Positions 44,887-53,460 of a DNA stretch of 64,000 nt are shown in pieces. Location: the NCBI RefSeq assembly GCF_030816965.1, contig NZ_JAUSYQ010000002.1, positions 10,344,001-10,408,000 of the forward strand, written 5' to 3'. Origin of the DNA: Streptomyces canus. Lineage in GTDB: Bacteria > Actinomycetota > Actinomycetes > Streptomycetales > Streptomycetaceae. The number at the start of each line of letters is the position of its first letter. The stretch's first letter is position 1. A program made the position numbers and the translations under genes. Below the pieces are notes generated by a model that was not told where the DNA came from, searched no databases, and was given only the letters and a program-made list of their open reading frames with translations.

Positions 44887-45516
44887 TCAGAACGCCTCGT
44901 TCACACCTGGGTTCTTGGGATTGGCCAGGTGGGCAGCGAGCAGCCCACCTGGCCAACTGGCCGCCGGGGCCTTGCTGGGACGCATCACGGCTTGTGCAAC
45001 AACAGCATTGCCGAGCACGAGCTCGATATCGGCGCGGGGAAACTGTCGAAGGAGACCGAGCAGTTCTTTATCAGCTTCGCCGACGTTGCCGCTGAAATCT
45101 ACTGTGACTCCCAAGCGGACGAGCCGGGTCAACGGGCCCATCCTCTCAGCAATTCCTGGAGAAGTATGCAGAGCGATGGCTTCCCACACCTGTTTGCGAA
45201 GCGTAGGATCGAAACCTCGTTCGGCTAGGAAATCAGAAGCCGCATCGGCCCCCTCAACTTCGAATCTCTGAGGCCCGTCATATTCGGTCGCTGTACCGGC
45301 ATCGTGGAAGAGGCATGCGACGGCCAGGGCATCACACTCCTCCGTTGTAAGAGAAAGACCGGCAGCGGCATTATTGGCGATTATCCAAACTCGGATGCTG
45401 TGATTAAAAATAGCAGGGTGCAACAGACCCCGCACATGCTCGTAAGCGTCCTTACCTGCAGAGCCGCCAAAGGTCACGTCCATACAGTCCAACCTGTGTT
45501 GCGATCCAAATTTCAT
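44887..45516 (-). CDS. HD-domain phosphohydrolase-like protein
   Basis: 209 residues. Metal ligands: NHSIRVWII (first His), ACLFHDAGTA (the HD pair) and AIALHTSPGIAERMGP with the following helices VRLGVTVDF. This is the HD fold as in cyanamide-hydratase-like proteins. Substrate unknown. Start is uncertain: ATG 45516 or ATG 45483 (MDVTFGGSAG). The codon use is less biased than that of its neighbours (for example TTA/TTG-type codons in the first half), which suggests recent transfer. Confidence 0.8.
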   Translation of the reverse strand: MKFGSQHRLDCMDVTFGGSAGKDAYEHVRGLLHPAIFNHSIRVWIIANNAAAGLSLTTEECDALAVACLFHDAGTATEYDGPQRFEVEGADAASDFLAERGFDPTLRKQVWEAIALHTSPGIAERMGPLTRLVRLGVTVDFSGNVGEADKELLGLLRQFPRADIELVLGNAVVAQAVMRPSKAPAASWPGGLLAAHLANPKNPGVNEAF

Positions 45517-45618
45517 GGATCTTTTAATGCAGCGACTGCGCGCGCCGCCTGTCGAGAATACCCGGCGCCCGCAGTCAGCGGACCAGGGAGATCGAGGCGC
45601 GCCTCCAGTAGTGCTTGG

Positions 45619-45905
45619 TCATGTTGGTGTGAGGTTCGGCATGTCGCGGTGGCAGGTGGGGCGGGCGCCGGTCCAAATCACGAGGAGTAGCTGCCGCTCG
45701 TGAACGACTCGGTGGAGGCTCAGGCCAGCGCCGTCTCTTTTGGGGATTGGCTCAGTTGCTGCAGGGTGCAGAAGGTATGGGCGATTGAGACGAGGGTGAC
45801 GTGGTGGTGACAGCCTGCCAGGTTGGCCTTCGAAGTGGGCCATGTCCAGGGTCTGTTTCATCTCACGGTAGTCGTTCCCCATGCGCCAGAGAAGCTTCGC
45901 TGGCG
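45619..45905 (-). pseudogene. IS701-type transposase C-terminal remnant
   Basis: The minus strand reads AKLLWRMGNDYREMKQTLD, MAHFEGQ, then after frame changes HAATEPIP, LSLHRVVHERQLLLVIWTG and RPTCHRDMPN. This is the usual C-terminus of IS701 transposases (W-x-E-x-DYRE-K signature, then a C-T-CHRDMP tail). The Glu of the signature is replaced by Gly-Asn, and there are several frameshifts. Confidence 0.7.
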
Positions 45906-45991
45906 GGCCGCGCAGAAGACTTGCTGACCGGGATAGGCCGGGGTGCACGGCCGTACCACCCCGGGTTGCGCGGTGGTGCAGCCAGGTCCGC

Positions 45992-46145
45992 GCGAGTTGC
46001 AGCGAGACGTCAGCGGCGTCGTCCCACAGGCGGTCTGCGACTGCTGAACTTACAGGTGCGCCGCAACGCCGCTGGCTTCGCCCACGTCGCAGAGGCACGG
46101 TCACGGCCTCCTGGTTGTCTTCGCAGCAGGGGCCGGTCCTGCCTG
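45992..46145 (-). pseudogene. Fragment of an SDR gene (C-terminus)
   Basis: The minus strand reads EDNQEAVTV, then (frameshift) VGEASGVAAHL, then VADRLWDDAADVS, matching the last 50 codons of the intact SDR at 29057-30019 (EDNQEAVLV, KGEASGVAAHAV, VADRLWDYATDA). It lies between two IS701 remnants, so it was probably brought in or cut by one of them. Confidence 0.7.
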
Positions 46146-47300
46146 CAAGGCAGGGCCACGAGCGGTCTTGGTGTCGTTCTGCTGGGCAGAGGTCGGTGGC
46201 AGGTGGTGCAGATGCCGGTCCCAGCAGTTCAGCAGGTCTTGGAGGGTGTCGAGGATCTGGTGGAGGGTGAGTCCGGTGTGTCGGCTTTTGGGACCAGCCG
46301 CTGCTCGGTGAGGAAGGCGTGGGCAGCGGTGACCAGGGGGGCGTGGTGGTGCCAGTCCGGCCAGGAGCCTCGAAGCGGTCCAGGCCCAGGCCGTGCTTGA
46401 GTTCTCGGTAGTCGTGCTCGATGCGCCAGCGGATCTTCGCCAGGCGGACCAGGTCGGCGACCGGAGTGCCATCAGGCAGGTCGGACAGCCAGAAGCGGGT
46501 CGGCCCGTCCTCACCCTCGGGCCCTCGGCCGGCAGTCGCGCCTGGGGCAGGACTCCGTCCCACCGGCCGTGCTCGGCCACCGCGGCCTGCTGGGCCAGCC
46601 GACGCGGCCGCACTCCAGCCGGCCGGACCCGCACCGCGAGGAAGCGGGAGGTCATCAGGCCGCGAGAGCCTTCCCGCCAGGTCACCTCAGGAAGGCTCCC
46701 TGTCCAGCGGCCGCGGCGAGTTCCGCCACCGTCACCGGTGGCTGCCGGTAGCGGGAAACCGGCGGGCGTCCGGTGCCGGAGAACGCCGGGGCGGCGGGGT
46801 GCGCGTCATGCGGCTGGACGGTCAGATCGCCACGAATGCCGACCACATACGCGATGTCCCGCTCGGCCAGGGCGGCACGGAAGTCGGCGTTCTGGCCGTA
46901 GCCGGCGTCGGCCACCACGACCGGCGGCACCAGTTGCCAGGTGGCCAGGTCATCCAGGGCGTCCAGTGCCAGCCGCCACTTCTCCCGGTGCCCGACGTCT
47001 TCCGGGACTCCGGTCCGCCGGCGACGGACGGTGTCCCTGGCCCACTCCTTGGGCAGGAACAGCCGCCAGTTCAGCGGGCAGGAGGCCGTGTCGGAAACCG
47101 CGTGCACGCTGACCGCAACCTGGCAGTTGGCCTGCTTGCCCAGCGCACCGCAGTACTGGTGAGCGACGCCGACCGGGCCAGTTCGCCGAACTGGAGAAGG
47201 AGTTGGCGCTCGGGCCTGCCGAGCACGGCTGGGAAGATCAGCGGTGGACCCTGGCACCCCGCCGGCGGCTGGGCTTCGAGGCCGCCAGCACGGTGGGAGC
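46146..47300 (-). pseudogene. IS701-family transposase, frameshifted
   Basis: From the upstream side, the minus strand reads VGVAHQYCGALGKQANCQ, AVSVHAVSDTASCPLNWRLF, LPKEWARDT, PPVVVADAGYGQNADFR and YVVGIRGDLT (second catalytic Asp in VADAGYG). After a frameshift near 46685 it continues with RFWLSDLPDGTPVADLVRLA and KIRWRIEHDYRELKHGLGLD (catalytic Glu). The N-terminal third is missing, and a further shift follows the E signature. Not functional. Confidence 0.85.
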
Positions 47301-47519
47301 ACATCCTGAGGGCTGCATAACATCGCAAATCTGCGATGTTCCACGCTAGATCTGTGCACGGCTGCTGCATGCAATTCCCGCGCCTGCGCTGCTCACCACC
47401 CGTCCTACTGCAGTTTCCCCTCCTGGGGAACGATGTACGCACTCCTCACACGGGGGCATGCAGGCGCAGCTCGTCCGCCGTTTGGGTCGGGGCGTGACGA
47501 ACAGGCTGGTTCGGTGTGG
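47301..47519. other. Intergenic, no gene seen
   Basis: Remnant sequence between the IS701 debris and the sortase gene end. Confidence 0.3.
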
Positions 47520-48191
47520 TCACGTCACCGCGGTCAGCGTCGCGTAGACCACGACATTGCCCTGGTAACCAATTCCTTCCGCGTATTCACCCCCACAGGT
47601 GATCACGCGTAGTTCGGGCCGGTGGGATCTGCCGTAGACCTTCTCGTCCGGAAACGCCTCCTTGTCGTAGAGCTCTACGGCGTCGACCGCGAAGACTGCT
47701 GTGCGCCGGTCTGCCCGGGTGATCTCGATAGTGTCGCCCTTGGCCAGTGCCCCGAGCCGGTAGAAAACCCCGGGGCCTTCTTGCGTGTCGACATGTCCCG
47801 TCGTGATGGCTGTCCCCACTGAGCCGGGAGTCGTGCCGTCGCCGTACCACCCGGCAAAGGCCGGCTTATCTGCCGATGGTGGACGCAGTGCCCCTGTCCC
47901 GTCGAGGGTCAATTCCGTCATTGGGGCATTCACGCCGATGGCGGGGATCCGCAGCCGGACAGGCTCAGACGGGGGCAGCGCCGACACGGAGGAGTAGTGG
48001 GCCGAGGCGGTGTTGCTGGGACCGGACCGTAGGGAGGGGGAGTAGGACTGCGCGGGCGAAGGCTGCGGAGGCTGTCCGCCCCGGAGCGCCGTTATCACCA
48101 GCATCAAGCCCGCCAGCATGGTGTAGGCGAGAAATTTGATGGAGGGGGTGAACGGGGGAGAAGGATCGACGGGTTCGTCGCCGGGTGCCAT
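47520..48191 (-). CDS. Class F sortase
   Basis: 223 residues. An N-terminal membrane anchor (FLAYTMLAGLMLVITAL, about 17-33) is followed by a Pro/Ser-rich stalk and a sortase barrel: RLRIPAIGVNAPMTEL, the catalytic His in ITTGHVDTQ, GDTIEITRADRRTAVF, and the catalytic Cys in LRVITCGGEY with the later Arg/basic region shortened. Class F sortases attach or process surface proteins. Start ATG 48191 follows GGAGG by 10 bases. It is 103 bp downstream of the gene for a secreted membrane-tailed protein on the same strand. Confidence 0.9.
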   Translation of the reverse strand: MAPGDEPVDPSPPFTPSIKFLAYTMLAGLMLVITALRGGQPPQPSPAQSYSPSLRSGPSNTASAHYSSVSALPPSEPVRLRIPAIGVNAPMTELTLDGTGALRPPSADKPAFAGWYGDGTTPGSVGTAITTGHVDTQEGPGVFYRLGALAKGDTIEITRADRRTAVFAVDAVELYDKEAFPDEKVYGRSHRPELRVITCGGEYAEGIGYQGNVVVYATLTAVT

Positions 48192-48294
48192 CGCTCTGGC
48201 GCCTCCGCTTCGCGGCCGAAATGAGTGGAGACGGGGTGCGACTCGAGCCCCCGAACCGACACGGGCCCGGGGGCTGAGCCGATAGAGGGGAGCG

Positions 48295-48795
48295 TCAGGT
48301 GCGGGCACCGGCCGGGCGGCGGCGCACCTTGATCACTCCTCCGGCGGCGGCTCCGGCGATCAGCAGCGCCCCTAGGGCAAGCTGTGTGCCCTTGTCGTTG
48401 CCCGCCCCGAAACCAGCATTGACCGCTCCGCTGGGGTTGCCGGTGCCGACGAGGTACGTGCCTGTGACTTTGACGCGGGGCGGGCACTTCAGGGTGACGG
48501 TGTAAGCACCGGGCTCGGTTCCACTCGGCACCTGGAATTCGCCGGTCAGTACGCCTTTGCGGTCGTCTGGGAAGAGGTGAAACTTCCCTCCTGCCTCAGC
48601 CTCGCCCTTCCCATAGGTTTCCGAGCCACAGGCTGTGGTGCTGACGCTGACGGTAGAGCCTGGGGCGGCGTGTCTCGTGCTGATGTGGATACCTGAATCT
48701 CCAATGGGGCCGCTCCCGGCTGCTGCGGCTGGGCTCGACAGAACGACGGCACCGAGAACCAGACCGATGCCGGCGCCTGCACACTTGATATGCAT
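48295..48795 (-). CDS. Secreted protein with C-terminal membrane tail, probable sortase-linked substrate
   Basis: 166 residues. Signal peptide MHIKCAGAGIGLVLGAVVLSS with cleavage after AAAA. The mature Ig-like beta domain contains APGSTVSVSTTACGSETYG and GAYTVTLKCPPR with two Cys. It ends with a hydrophobic helix (LALGALLIAGAAAGGVI) and a basic tail KVRRRPAGART. No LPxTG/LAxTG motif is visible, so anchoring may be by membrane insertion. Start ATG 48795 follows GGAGG by 6 bases. Located before the class F sortase. Confidence 0.85.
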   Translation of the reverse strand: MHIKCAGAGIGLVLGAVVLSSPAAAAGSGPIGDSGIHISTRHAAPGSTVSVSTTACGSETYGKGEAEAGGKFHLFPDDRKGVLTGEFQVPSGTEPGAYTVTLKCPPRVKVTGTYLVGTGNPSGAVNAGFGAGNDKGTQLALGALLIAGAAAGGVIKVRRRPAGART

Positions 48796-49144
48796 GAAGT
48801 TCCTCCGGGGAAGCAGTGGCCGGCCGGAATGCGCGGCACGTGGTTGTGTTCCGCTCATGAGAACATCGACAGACCGTCAGGGCTGCAACACGACATACGG
48901 ACGGATGGGTTACCCGGCCCCACCCAGCGACCGCACTCCTTTGCTCATTTACGCAGGTGAGCGACCCCGAGGGCGAGATTGAAAAATTCACCGCACAGGT
49001 GACGAAGGATCAGCGCCCGAGTTCTTGGGCCTTCCCCCGTGAAGGTGGGCACGCGGTTATTGATCACGCGGCGAGTGTGAGTTACTGAGCCTCTTTCATC
49101 TTGTGCTGGAGGGTGAAATGGGCTGGTCAGCTGGTGCGGTGACC
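48796..49144. other. Intergenic, no gene seen
   Basis: Promoter region of the secreted protein. No supported frame. Confidence 0.35.
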
Positions 49145-49497
49145 AGACAGGGCCCCTCGTCGTTGGCGTGTGATTCCACTCAGCACACCGGCGACCGAAG
49201 GGGCCCTGTTGGTTCCGTATCGAGCCATGCTCGACGTCCCGCACGAGCTGGTTGAGCATGTTTCCTGGCTGCTGTACGAGCACCGCCGGGCCCGCAACAC
49301 CCGCTGGCGTAAGCTCGGTTGCTTCAAGCAGGCGCTGCTCGCCCTTGTCCATCTGCGCAAGAATGAGACGTTCTCGCAGCTCGGGGCCGGATTCGGGATA
49401 TCCCAGGCCACTGCCTGGCGGTACGTCGACGAAGCCCTGGAGGTGCTGGCCTCCTGGGCGCCCGGCCTCCATGAAGCCCTTACCGGCCTCGGCCGGG
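49145..49497 (+). mobile_element. IS5-like element, 5' remnant with truncated transposase
   Basis: It starts with CAGACAGGGCCCCTCGTCG and carries an internal inverted partner GAAGGGGCCCTG before the gene. The transposase fragment begins near 49170-49228: MLDVPHELVEHVSWLLYEHR, CFKQALLALVHLRKNETFSQ, LGAGFGISQATAWRYVDEAL, EVLASWAPGLH. This is the N-terminal helix-turn-helix of IS5-type (HTH_Tnp_4) transposases. It ends abruptly at about 49497, without the DDE domain. Confidence 0.75.
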
Positions 49498-49773
49498 GGT
49501 CAGCAGGGTGCGGGCCGGGCGGCCGAGCTGCCGGGCGGTGCTGTCGAGGAGATCGCGGCCTGCGGACTCGGAGAGTTGCTCGATGTGGTGACCTGGGTCG
49601 CGTTCCGGGTGGCCGCGGCCGAGGAGGCCGGCGAAGGCGCCGTGTGCAGTCTCGGCGAGCGTGTCGTCGTACACGTACAGCTGCACGATCTCCTCGCCTG
49701 CGCCCGCGCGGGTGAGCGTGGCGTCCACGCGGGCGGGCCAGGTGCCCTCGGTGATCCAGACGACGACGCTCAT
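49498..49773 (-). pseudogene. Universal-stress-protein-like gene, 3' truncated
   Basis: From ATG 49773, MSVVVWITEGTWPARVDATL, QLYVYDDTLAETAHGAF, LLGRGHPERDP and LLDSTARQLGRP. This resembles the USP-fold proteins found downstream of SLC13/ArsB-type permeases in Streptomyces. The frame runs straight into the IS5-like fragment and so lacks its end. Confidence 0.5.
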
Positions 49774-49799
49774 GGGCGGCTCCGGGGTTGTGACTTCGG

Positions 49800-49985
49800 C
49801 AGGTGCCGATGGTGTGCGGCATCCCCCACAACGCCACAGTGGACGCAAGGAGCGTGGTCGGCACGGTCACCAGGCCGAGCCGGGTGAAGTGGCCGAGATC
49901 GGCCTGGGTGTCGTGCTGGTGCAGGATGCGGCGCCACAGGAGGGTGGCGAGCGAGCCAGGGGTGGCTTTCTCCGGCCGGTCCTTG
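49800..49985 (-). pseudogene. SLC13/ArsB-type permease, C-terminal fragment
   Basis: The minus strand reads GSLATLLWRRILHQHDTQ, DLGHFTRLGLVTVPTTLLAS and TVALWGM, matching the last helix region of ArsB/SLC13-like transporters, a few bases before the USP-like gene. Only the tail remains, fused in frame to a DUF6262 fragment. Confidence 0.45.
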
Positions 49986-49989
49986 ATCG

Positions 49990-50221
49990 TCTGGCCCGCG
50001 GCCGACTCGGCCGCGTCCTCTACGAGCCGTCGCGCTTCGCCCTTCTGGTAGAGGAACGTGCGTGAGACGTCCGCCCCGCGGGCGACCGCGGCGAAGGCCA
50101 CCCGGGATCGTTCGCGGCGCAGCTGCCCGAGGACGTCGCGGACCCGGTCGAGCATGACGGCGGCGGCTTGCCGACGGGTCGCGACCGCGGCGGCGGTGCG
50201 TGGCTCGGGCTGCGTGGTCAC
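49990..50221 (-). pseudogene. DUF6262 protein, N-terminal fragment (transposon partner)
   Basis: From GTG 50221, AAAVMLDRVRDVLGQLRRER, RVAFAAVARGADVSRTFLYQ and EDAAESAAGQTIKDRPEK. DUF6262 proteins accompany tyrosine-type integrases in three-gene actinobacterial transposons (Tn554-like TnpC position). The second half is missing where it joins the permease tail. Confidence 0.65.
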
Positions 50222-50820
50222 GCAACCTCCCAAGGTTCAGCGCGTCCAGCTCGGTGTCGTCGGCGTCCTTGAGCTTCGCAAGGTCGGAGGCTCGGAAGGC
50301 GGTGCTCCACACGCGCTCGAAGTAGTCCTGGGGCCGTCGCAGGTCCAAGGAGAGCGCTTCTTCGAGCGGGCCCATGCCGGCCAGCGCCCGCTCCAGGCCG
50401 GCGATGGCGCGGGCGGTCGGCTCGAAGACGCTGTGGAGGTAGTCGGCCGTGGCGTCGTCGGGAGCCCGTTCGGCGAGCGAGCTCCACTGCTGCTGCTTGC
50501 GCCGCCAGTAGACGAGGCCGTCGCCCGAGAGCACGACCTTGTCGCAGTTCTCGCAGTCCAGGTTCCAGGGGCAGGCCCCGCCGTCGGCGACGGGCCGGAA
50601 AGTGCAGAAGCCGGACAGCAGCTCACCCGGCGGCCTCGTTGTAGTTGCCCACCTTCGTCTGGTCGTACCAGAGCACCGCCACGCTCCCGTAGCGGCCCGT
50701 GCAGTCCAGCCGGAGCCTGATCACTTCGGTGCAGCGGCGTCCGGTGAAGACCAGGAGCCTCCCAGATGTCGCGGTAGCCGCGGTCGTGCGGATCGAACTC
50801 CTCGCTGAGGTATTTCCGCG
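50222..50820 (-). pseudogene. Tyrosine-recombinase-like transposon integrase, 3' remnant
   Basis: The minus strand reads RKYLSEEFDPHDRGYRDIWE, LLVFTGRRCTEVIRLRLD (with a frameshift), LWYDQTKVGNYNEA, a deletion, then LDCENCDKVVLSGDGLVYWR, RKQQQWSSLAERAPDDATADY and DLRRPQDYFERVW up to the DUF6262 start. This is the C-terminal half of the integrase usually paired with DUF6262. The TGRRCTEV region carries the first catalytic Arg of tyrosine recombinases. Internal deletion and frameshift make it inactive. Confidence 0.65.
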
Positions 50821-50849
50821 GGCCAGGCACCAGAGGTGCTGGGTTCACA
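50801..50849 (+). pseudogene. IS256-family transposase, upstream stub cut by ISAzo13 copy 2
   Basis: The plus strand reads LAEVFPRARHQRCWVH, in frame with [16 protein letters not shown] at 53024 once the element and one ACA are removed. The 5' part of the gene is absent, replaced by the integrase remnant; the junction lies in 50801-50820. Confidence 0.75.
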
Positions 50850-50872
50850 GAAGCCGTCAAGAATCAACCTGT
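50850..50872 (+). repeat. ISAzo13 copy 2 left terminal inverted repeat
   Basis: Identical to 33-55; exact reverse complement of 53001-53023. Confidence 0.93.
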
Positions 50873-50903
50873 TGCTTCGCGATCAGCGGCTCGTTGGCCT
50901 GGT

Positions 50904-53009
50904 ATGGCGATCACGGACGAGATGCTGTCCCAACTCGACTGCCGTTTCGCGGTGTTGCTGCCCCATCTCAACGAGAGGCAGCGGCGTCTCGCGGTGGCGG
51001 CCGAGGCACGACTGCTGGGCCACGGCGGGGTGCGCGCCGCCGCCCGGGCAGCGGCCGTCAGCGAGACCACCGTGCGCCGGGGGATCACGGAACTGGAAGC
51101 CGGCAGCGGGCCGCTGCCCGGTGGGCGCATCCGTGCCGACGGCGGAGGCCGTAAACCGGTCGAGGAGGTCGACCCCGGCCTGGTGAACGCGCTGATGGCC
51201 CTGGTCGAGCCTGATGAGCGCGGTGATCCGGAATCCCCGCTGCGGTGGACGACGAAGTCGCTGCGTCACCTGGCCGAGGAACTGACCAGGCAGGGGCACC
51301 CGGTCTCCGCGCCGACGGTGGGTCGTCTGCTCAAACAGGCCGGTTTCAGCCTGCAGGGCAACGCCAAGACTCTCGAAGGCACCCAACACCCCGACCGCGA
51401 CGCCCAGTTTCATTACCTCAACGAGCAGGTCAAACGGCACCAGGCGGCAGGCGAGCCGGTGATCAGCGTTGACACCAAGAAGCGTGAGCAGATCGGACGC
51501 CTGCCCATGGCTGGACGCGAGTGGCGTCCGAAGGGCGACCCGGTGCGGGTCGAGGACCATCACTTCTTCTTCAGCGGTCCGAACGTCGAGCAGGCGATCC
51601 CGTACGGAATCTACGACATCGCCCACAACACCGGCTGGGTCAACGTCGGGGTCGACCACGACACCTCTACCTTCGCCGTGGAGTCGATCCGCCGCTGGTG
51701 GAAGGCTCGCGGGCACGATGACCATCCGCACGCCACCCGGCTACTGATCACCGCGGACGCCGGCGGCTCCAACGGCTACCGCTACCGGGTCTGGAAGAGC
51801 GAGCTGGCCGCCCTGGCCGCCGAGACCGGCCTGGCGATCACGGTCTGCCACTTCCCGCCGGGCACTTCGAAGTGGAACAAGATCGAGCACCGGCTGTTCT
51901 CCCACATCACTCACAACTGGCGTGGTCGCCCTCTGACCAGCCACGATGTCGTCATCGAGACGATTGCCGCCACCCGGACCCGGGCCGGACTGCGTATCGA
52001 GGCCCGCCTGGACCCCGGCGACTACCCCACAGGCATCGCGATCAGCAAGGACCGCTTCGCCGCCCTGCCCCTGGTCAAGCATGAGGTGCACGGCCAGTGG
52101 AACTACACCCTGCTGCCTGAACCCGCCTCGGCGCAGGCCCAGCCCGCTGTCGGTGAGGCGCACGGCGTCGCCGACCGGCGCCACTCACTCCTGGCCCGTC
52201 TGGCCGACCCGCGGCTGACAGGACTGAGTAGCACACAACTCGCCGACTTGTGCGTCGAGTTGGCCCCACTCCAGGCCGCGCGGGCTCAAGAACGCTACAG
52301 CGAACAGCGCGGCGGACGCGCCCGTCGGGCTACCGGCAAACTGCGCGGCAGCAAGCCGGTGTTCGACGACGCGGCCCGGGTGATACTCACCCTCCTCTAC
52401 CAGCGGCAGGTCTGCTCGATGAAGCTGCTGAGCGACATGCTGGAGGTCACCCCCAACTGCATCGGCCACCTCGTCGCCGAAACCCGGCGCGTCCTGGAAG
52501 ACCACGGTCACCAGCCCGGATACGCCCCCACCCGCTTCACCACCGAGGCCGAGCTGCTGGCCTTCCTCGACACGGCAACGACTCCGCCGCGCACCCAGAT
52601 CATGGAGAGCCTGTCCCATCCGCGCCTGACCGGCATGTCCCATGAGGGCCTCGACACACTCGCCCGGCGCCTCGCCCCACGCCAACTCGCTCAGATCGAA
52701 CGCGCCTCCTACCAGCGCCGGGGCGCCGACCGCCAGCCGGGCAGCCGCGGCGGCATCTTCCCCCAGAAGATCGGCGACAAAGAACGCGTCATCCTCGCCG
52801 TCCTCTACCTGCGCAAGCTCTGCACCCTGGACGTCCTCGCCGACGCGCTGGGCGACGTGAGCCGGTCCTTGATCGGCAACGTCGTCCGTGAGATCCGACC
52901 CCTGCTCATGGAAGCCGGGCACCTCCCGCCACCGGCCACCACCCGCTACCGCACCGCCGCCGACCTCCTCGCAGCAGCACACAGCGAAGACGACACACCG
53001 ACAGGTTGA
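50904..53009 (+). CDS. ISAzo13-family DDE transposase (copy 2)
   Basis: 701 residues, identical to the product of 87-2192, including D190, D285 and E328 and the two C-terminal modules. Since the target gene runs in the same direction, transcription of the dead IS256 gene could reach it, but only about 50 bp of that gene remain upstream. Confidence 0.93.
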   Translation: MAITDEMLSQLDCRFAVLLPHLNERQRRLAVAAEARLLGHGGVRAAARAAAVSETTVRRGITELEAGSGPLPGGRIRADGGGRKPVEEVDPGLVNALMALVEPDERGDPESPLRWTTKSLRHLAEELTRQGHPVSAPTVGRLLKQAGFSLQGNAKTLEGTQHPDRDAQFHYLNEQVKRHQAAGEPVISVDTKKREQIGRLPMAGREWRPKGDPVRVEDHHFFFSGPNVEQAIPYGIYDIAHNTGWVNVGVDHDTSTFAVESIRRWWKARGHDDHPHATRLLITADAGGSNGYRYRVWKSELAALAAETGLAITVCHFPPGTSKWNKIEHRLFSHITHNWRGRPLTSHDVVIETIAATRTRAGLRIEARLDPGDYPTGIAISKDRFAALPLVKHEVHGQWNYTLLPEPASAQAQPAVGEAHGVADRRHSLLARLADPRLTGLSSTQLADLCVELAPLQAARAQERYSEQRGGRARRATGKLRGSKPVFDDAARVILTLLYQRQVCSMKLLSDMLEVTPNCIGHLVAETRRVLEDHGHQPGYAPTRFTTEAELLAFLDTATTPPRTQIMESLSHPRLTGMSHEGLDTLARRLAPRQLAQIERASYQRRGADRQPGSRGGIFPQKIGDKERVILAVLYLRKLCTLDVLADALGDVSRSLIGNVVREIRPLLMEAGHLPPPATTRYRTAADLLAAAHSEDDTPTG

Positions 53010-53023
53010 TTCTTGACGGCTTC
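53001..53023 (-). repeat. ISAzo13 copy 2 right terminal inverted repeat
   Basis: Exact reverse complement of 50850-50872. Confidence 0.93.
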
Positions 53024-53453
53024 ACAAGGTTCGTAATGTCATGAACGCGCTACCGAAGTCGGCTCAGCCCGGCGCGAAGAAGGCCCTGCAGAAGATCTGC
53101 AACGCCGAGGACCGCGACCGCGCCGAGAAGGCGATCAAGGACTTCGAGCGTGCCTACGGAGCGAAGTGGCTGAAAGCGATCAAGAAGCTCGCCGACGAGG
53201 CCGACGAGCTCCTCGCGTTCTGCGACTTCCCGCCGAGTACTGGGACACCTGTGCACGACAAATCCCATCGAGTCCACTTTCAGCACCGTGAAGCTGAGGA
53301 CCAAGGCCCCCCCGCGGGGCCGGCAGCCCGGCCGCGGCCCTGGCGATTGTGTTCAAGCTCGTCGAGTCCGCCCAGTCCCGCTGGCGCGCTATCACCGCAC
53401 CCCACCTCGTCGCCCTCGTCCGCAACGGCGCCCACTTGAACCACAACTCTTGA
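53024..53453 (+). pseudogene. IS256-family transposase, 3' part, frameshifted
   Basis: The plus strand reads [40 protein letters not shown] and [13 protein letters not shown], then after frame changes [31 protein letters not shown] and [13 protein letters not shown], ending at TGA 53451. This is the normal C-terminus of IS256 transposases with the catalytic Glu of NPIES. Frameshifts around 53235-53340 show decay independent of the ISAzo13 insertion. Confidence 0.88.
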
Positions 53454-53460
53454 CAATCAC

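Larger units (their letters stand above)
50850..53023 (+). mobile_element. ISAzo13-family insertion sequence, copy 2 (intact)
   Basis: Same 2,174-bp length and ends as copy 1 at a constant offset of 50,817; the encoded 701-residue protein is identical. Terminal repeats at 50850-50872 and 53001-53023. Target duplication ACA at 50847-50849 and 53024-53026. Inserted in the same codon position of an IS256-type transposase gene as copy 1, here in the same orientation as the target gene. Confidence 0.93.

Noticed and set aside
33..53023. Composite transposon made by the two ISAzo13 copies
   Set aside because: Each copy has its own flanking 3-bp duplication and its own reconstructable IS256 target, which indicates two separate insertions.
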